Positions 60,649 through 64,000 of a stretch of DNA of 64,000 nucleotides are shown piece by piece. The DNA comes from an uncultured Oscillospiraceae bacterium. Its GTDB lineage: Bacteria; Bacillota; Clostridia; Oscillospirales; Ruminococcaceae. How positions within the stretch are numbered: position 1 is the first letter of the stretch; every line of letters starts with the position of its first letter. The notes below the pieces were generated by a model. The model saw only the letters and a program-made list of their open reading frames with translations, searched no databases and was not told the DNA's origin. The stretch lies in contig CAKSPD010000001.1 of the NCBI GenBank assembly GCA_934481385.1, positions 124,001 to 188,000 of the forward strand. The letters run 5' to 3'. The translations under genes and the position numbers were made by a program.

Positions 60649-63417
60649 TTATCTTACTGCCTTACAGCATCTTTCACAGAGTGTGGGGTGTTCTGAATCT
60701 GAACCGACTGTTGTTGAATAAGTCCAGCATCTTTCGCACTTTCCGCCCTCTGCTTTTACAACTTCAAATTCTGTTTCAGAATCGTTTCTGTCAGCAGATA
60801 CTTCAACATCTGATACGATAAGGATTTCAGAAAGGTGGTCTGATATTGCCTTATATTTTTCAGCTGTTTCAGAGTTGCAGTGGATAATAACTTTAGCTTC
60901 AAGGGATTTTCCGATAAGCTTTTCATTACGCTTTTCTTCAAGAACCTTGTTTACAGCTTCTCTGTTGCTGTAAATGAAATCCCATTTTGCAACAAATTCA
61001 TCGCTTAATGATATTCCTGATTTTTCAGGCATCTGGTTAAGGAAAATACTTTCAGCATCATCAGATGAACTGTGAGGCATATATGACCAGATTTCTTCAG
61101 CAGTGAATGAAATTATCGGAGCTGAAAGTCTTGCAACAGCACTTAAAATTCTGTACATTGTTGTCTGTGCGGAACGTCTGATTTCAGAATCTTCCTTTTC
61201 GCAGTAAAGTCTGTCCTTGATAATGTCAAGATAGAAGTTTGACATATCTGTTACGCAGAAATTGTGAATTGCGTGGAAAGCAATATGGAAATCAAAGTTA
61301 TTGTATCCTTCGTTAACCTTGTCGATAACAGAATCAAGTTTCATCAATGCCCATTTGTCAAGCTCTGTGAGTTTGTCATCAGGAACACTGTCAGTATCAG
61401 GATTAAAGCCTTTGCCGTTTCCGAGATTTCCGAGAATAAATCTTGCAGTATTTCTGATTTTCTTATAAGCCTCTGAAAGCTGTTTGAGGATAGGCTGTGA
61501 AACTCTTATATCAGAATGATAATCAGATGATGCTACCCAAAGGCGAAGAATATCAGCACCGTAAACATCAGTGATTTCATTAGGTGCAATACCGTTTCCG
61601 AGGGATTTGTGCATTGTTTTGCCTTCACCGTCAACAACCCAGCCGTGAGTGCAAACAGCCTTATAAGGAGCAGTACCCTTATATACAACGGAAGTAAGGA
61701 GTGATGACTGGAACCAGCCTCTGTACTGGTCAGCACCTTCAAGGTACAAATCAGCAGGCCATCTGAGGCAATCATACTGTTCCATTACTGCTGAATGTGA
61801 TACACCGCTGTCGAACCATACGTCCATAATGTCGTATTCCTTTGTAAATTCGCCACAGCCACATTCGCATTTGACATCAGCAGGAATAAATTCAGAAGTA
61901 TCCTTGAGCCACCATGAATCAGCTCCCTCTTTTCTGAACATATCAGCAACAGCCTTTATAGTTTTATCGTTTACAATCGGCTTTCCGCAGTCCTTACAGT
62001 ATACAACAGGAATCGGAACGCCCCATGTTCTCTGACGTGAAATGCACCAGTCACTTCTGTCACGAACCATACCTTTTATTCTGTCTTCGCCCCATTCAGG
62101 AATCCACTTTACATTTTCAATAGCCTTTATAGCCTTGTCCTTGAATCCGTTTACAGAACAGAACCACTGTTCAGTAGCACGATATATAATAGGGCTGTTG
62201 CATCTCCAGCAGTGCGGATAAGGGTGAACGATTTTCTGAATTGCAAGAAGTGCATTTTTTTCTTCAAGCTTCTTTGCAATAGCCTTGTTAGCCGTATCAG
62301 TGTCCATTCCCTCAAATTCTCCTGCCTCAGCAGTCTGTCTGCCGTTTTCATCAACGCATACAAGAATACCGATTTCATCATATTTCTTGCATACTTCAAA
62401 GTCCTCAACACCATATCCGGGGGCAGTATGAACACAGCCTGTACCGCTTTCGAGAGTTACATGGTCACCTGTTATAACAGGGGAAAATCTGTCATAGAGA
62501 GGGTGCTGAGTTTTGATACCTTCAAGTTCTGCACCGGTGAAACAGCCTGTTGTGGTATATTCCGTTATACCTGCTGATTCCATAGTGGATTTGACAAGTT
62601 CTTCAGCCATAACATAATATTCACCGTTTGCATTAACAAGTGTGTAGTTGTATTCAGGGCCTAAGCATACAGCAAGGTTGCCGGGGATTGTCCATGTTGT
62701 AGTTGTCCAGATTACGAAATAGATATTTGAAATATCAAGTCCCATTGCGGAGAAAATTCCCTTATCGTCTGCAACTCTGAACTTTACATAAATTGAATGA
62801 CATGGGTCATCTGAATATTCAATTTCGGCTTCAGCAAGAGCTGTCTTGCAGTCAGGACACCAGTAAACAGGCTTTAAACCCTTGTACATATATCCTGATT
62901 TAGCCATTTCGCCGAAAATTTCAACCTGACGTGCCTCATATTCAGGCTTGAGTGTGAGATACGGGTCATCATAGTCACCGAGAGTTCCAAGACGCTTGAA
63001 CTGCTTCATCTGATTTTTAACATGTGTAAGTGCAAAATCGTGGCAGTGCTTTCTGAGTTCAACAGGAGGTATAGCACCGTTTTCAACGCCTATTGACTTC
63101 ATAGCTTTAAGTTCAATCGGAAGTCCATGTGTATCCCAGCCGGGAACATAAGGTGCACAGAATCCGCTCATATTCTTATATTTGATTATAAAATCTTTAA
63201 GAGTCTTGTTGAGAGCTGTTCCAAGATGAATTTCACCGTTTGCATAAGGAGGGCCGTCGTGAAGTACATAAAGAGGTTTGCCCTGATTTTTTTCAATCAT
63301 CTTGTAATAAAGTCTTTCATTTTCCCATTTTTCAAGAGTTTCAGGTTCTCTTTTCGGGAGATTTCCTCTCATAGGGAAATCGGTTTTCGGTAGATTAAGG
63401 GTCTGATTGTAATCCAT
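60649..63417 (-). CDS. ileS: isoleucyl-tRNA synthetase
   Basis: A 922-residue class I synthetase: HIGH-type motif (ANGEIHLGTALNKTLKD, about residue 60), CP1 editing domain (DTHGLPIE, WTTTTWTIPGNLAV), KMSKS-type motif TMHKSLGNG, and a C-terminal zinc domain (CERCWTYS ... CERCCKAV). The bacterial type with the zinc finger. The leader is too short for a T-box: only 31 bases separate it from divIVA. Confidence 0.95.
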   Translation of the reverse strand: MDYNQTLNLPKTDFPMRGNLPKREPETLEKWENERLYYKMIEKNQGKPLYVLHDGPPYANGEIHLGTALNKTLKDFIIKYKNMSGFCAPYVPGWDTHGLPIELKAMKSIGVENGAIPPVELRKHCHDFALTHVKNQMKQFKRLGTLGDYDDPYLTLKPEYEARQVEIFGEMAKSGYMYKGLKPVYWCPDCKTALAEAEIEYSDDPCHSIYVKFRVADDKGIFSAMGLDISNIYFVIWTTTTWTIPGNLAVCLGPEYNYTLVNANGEYYVMAEELVKSTMESAGITEYTTTGCFTGAELEGIKTQHPLYDRFSPVITGDHVTLESGTGCVHTAPGYGVEDFEVCKKYDEIGILVCVDENGRQTAEAGEFEGMDTDTANKAIAKKLEEKNALLAIQKIVHPYPHCWRCNSPIIYRATEQWFCSVNGFKDKAIKAIENVKWIPEWGEDRIKGMVRDRSDWCISRQRTWGVPIPVVYCKDCGKPIVNDKTIKAVADMFRKEGADSWWLKDTSEFIPADVKCECGCGEFTKEYDIMDVWFDSGVSHSAVMEQYDCLRWPADLYLEGADQYRGWFQSSLLTSVVYKGTAPYKAVCTHGWVVDGEGKTMHKSLGNGIAPNEITDVYGADILRLWVASSDYHSDIRVSQPILKQLSEAYKKIRNTARFILGNLGNGKGFNPDTDSVPDDKLTELDKWALMKLDSVIDKVNEGYNNFDFHIAFHAIHNFCVTDMSNFYLDIIKDRLYCEKEDSEIRRSAQTTMYRILSAVARLSAPIISFTAEEIWSYMPHSSSDDAESIFLNQMPEKSGISLSDEFVAKWDFIYSNREAVNKVLEEKRNEKLIGKSLEAKVIIHCNSETAEKYKAISDHLSEILIVSDVEVSADRNDSETEFEVVKAEGGKCERCWTYSTTVGSDSEHPTLCERCCKAVR

Positions 63418-63448
63418 TTTATATATAAATTCCTTTCAGATAAATTTA

Positions 63449-64000
63449 TTATTCTTCTTCAGATGCGGGAGTTTCATCTGAATATTCATCATCAGAATCA
63501 TTTTCTGAAACTTCTTCTGTTTCATCATATCCCATAGCTTCTTCAAATGTTTCAGGCATACTTGAGATAAGCTCAAGATGATTTTTATACATATCAAAGA
63601 GAGCTTTCTTGAAATCTGAAACCTGTTGCTGAGCGAGAATAAGAGCTTCTCTCTCTTTTGCGACTTCTGCACGGTTTTTTTCCATAGCAATTTCGTGCTG
63701 TCTTGTAGCCTCATCAATAAGGGCATCGGCTTTCTGCTGAGCTTCTGAAAGAATCTGTTCAGCCTTTTCATTTGCATCTGCAATTACATGATGAGCCTGT
63801 TTCTGAGCACCGAGCAGAGCGTCCTTAACAGCATCTTCATCTCTCATATATTCACGAACCTTATCAGCAAGAATCTGTATTTTATTATTTGCTTCATCAC
63901 GTTCGCTGTCAATATCTGTCAGTTCTTTTTCAAGGTCAGTAAGAAATTCGTCAATATCCTCCTGCTTGTAACCGAAAGCAGCCTTTTCAAATCTCTTATT
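63449..64000 (-). CDS. divIVA: DivIVA family protein (partial)
   Basis: At least 183 residues; the start lies beyond the right edge, which begins NKRFEKAAFGYKQEDIDEFL, the conserved N-terminal DivIVA signature. The rest is coiled coil with an acidic tail. DivIVA marks curved membrane at poles and septa and recruits division or cell wall proteins. The internal ATG at 63847 is not the true start since the open frame continues to position 64000. Confidence 0.85.
   Translation of the reverse strand, partial: NKRFEKAAFGYKQEDIDEFLTDLEKELTDIDSERDEANNKIQILADKVREYMRDEDAVKDALLGAQKQAHHVIADANEKAEQILSEAQQKADALIDEATRQHEIAMEKNRAEVAKEREALILAQQQVSDFKKALFDMYKNHLELISSMPETFEEAMGYDETEEVSENDSDDEYSDETPASEEE

Noticed and set aside
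63418..63448. T-box leader for ileS
   Set aside because: Only 31 bases separate ileS and divIVA, leaving no room for a T-box.

Overview
The window comes from a low-GC, cellulolytic Bacillota, most likely a Ruminococcus-like member of the Oscillospiraceae. The evidence is a GH10 xylanase with a C-terminal dockerin next to a probable cohesin lipoprotein, a secreted GH5 glucanase, an intact sporulation-type sigma-K, and the Firmicutes-specific L21-Prp-L27 cluster with Prp-type processing of L27.

Positions 1 to about 31,300 are most of one temperate siphovirus prophage. It ends on the right in a tRNA-Gln(TTG) 3' fragment (31257-31299) directly after a tyrosine integrase. The late genes run leftward on the minus strand from small and large terminase (near 18,000) through portal, minor head protein, scaffold, capsid, connectors, tail tube, tail chaperones, a 1256-residue tape measure, tail hub and a leucine-rich-repeat tail protein to lysis genes cut by the left edge. 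The early genes (18,174-27,869, minus strand) hold a late activator, RusA, an initiator carrying iterons, SSB, an MBL-fold enzyme, RecT, a PAPS-reductase-like enzyme, an antirepressor and a Cro-like repressor. The lysogeny side (28,098-31,236, plus strand) holds repressors, a possible small-protein/GNAT pair and the integrase. Several control regions can be read: divergent promoters with three operators, a late promoter with helically phased repeats and hairpins in its leader, and a small plus-strand RNA with consensus promoter and terminator near 24,725-24,789.

Positions 31,463-32,559 hold a second lysis cassette (XhlA-like protein, holin, endolysin) outside the attachment fragment. It is homologous to, and inverted relative to, the cassette at the left edge.

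From 32,604 to the end is host chromosome: sigK, pnuC, an orphan amino-acid-binding lipoprotein whose two halves are in circularly permuted order, a nucleotidyltransferase, the GH5 enzyme, an amidase, a UPF0210/ACT pair, a PHP phosphatase, an Lrp-aminotransferase-ispE run, prfA-tsaC-coaE, an M18 peptidase, yebC, rplU-prp-rpmA-obgE-mrnC, the xylanase and cohesin-like genes, split transketolase, a HAD phosphatase, a pseudouridine synthase, lspA, ileS and divIVA (cut by the right edge). Many convergent gene pairs are separated by clear hairpin terminators.

The observations most worth a second look are the permuted binding protein, the prophage small RNA, the UCC-UUU-C frameshift site in the tail chaperones, the duplicated lysis cassette, and the cohesin-like lipoprotein beside a dockerin enzyme. 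All functional assignments come from reading sequence and motifs; no searches were run.
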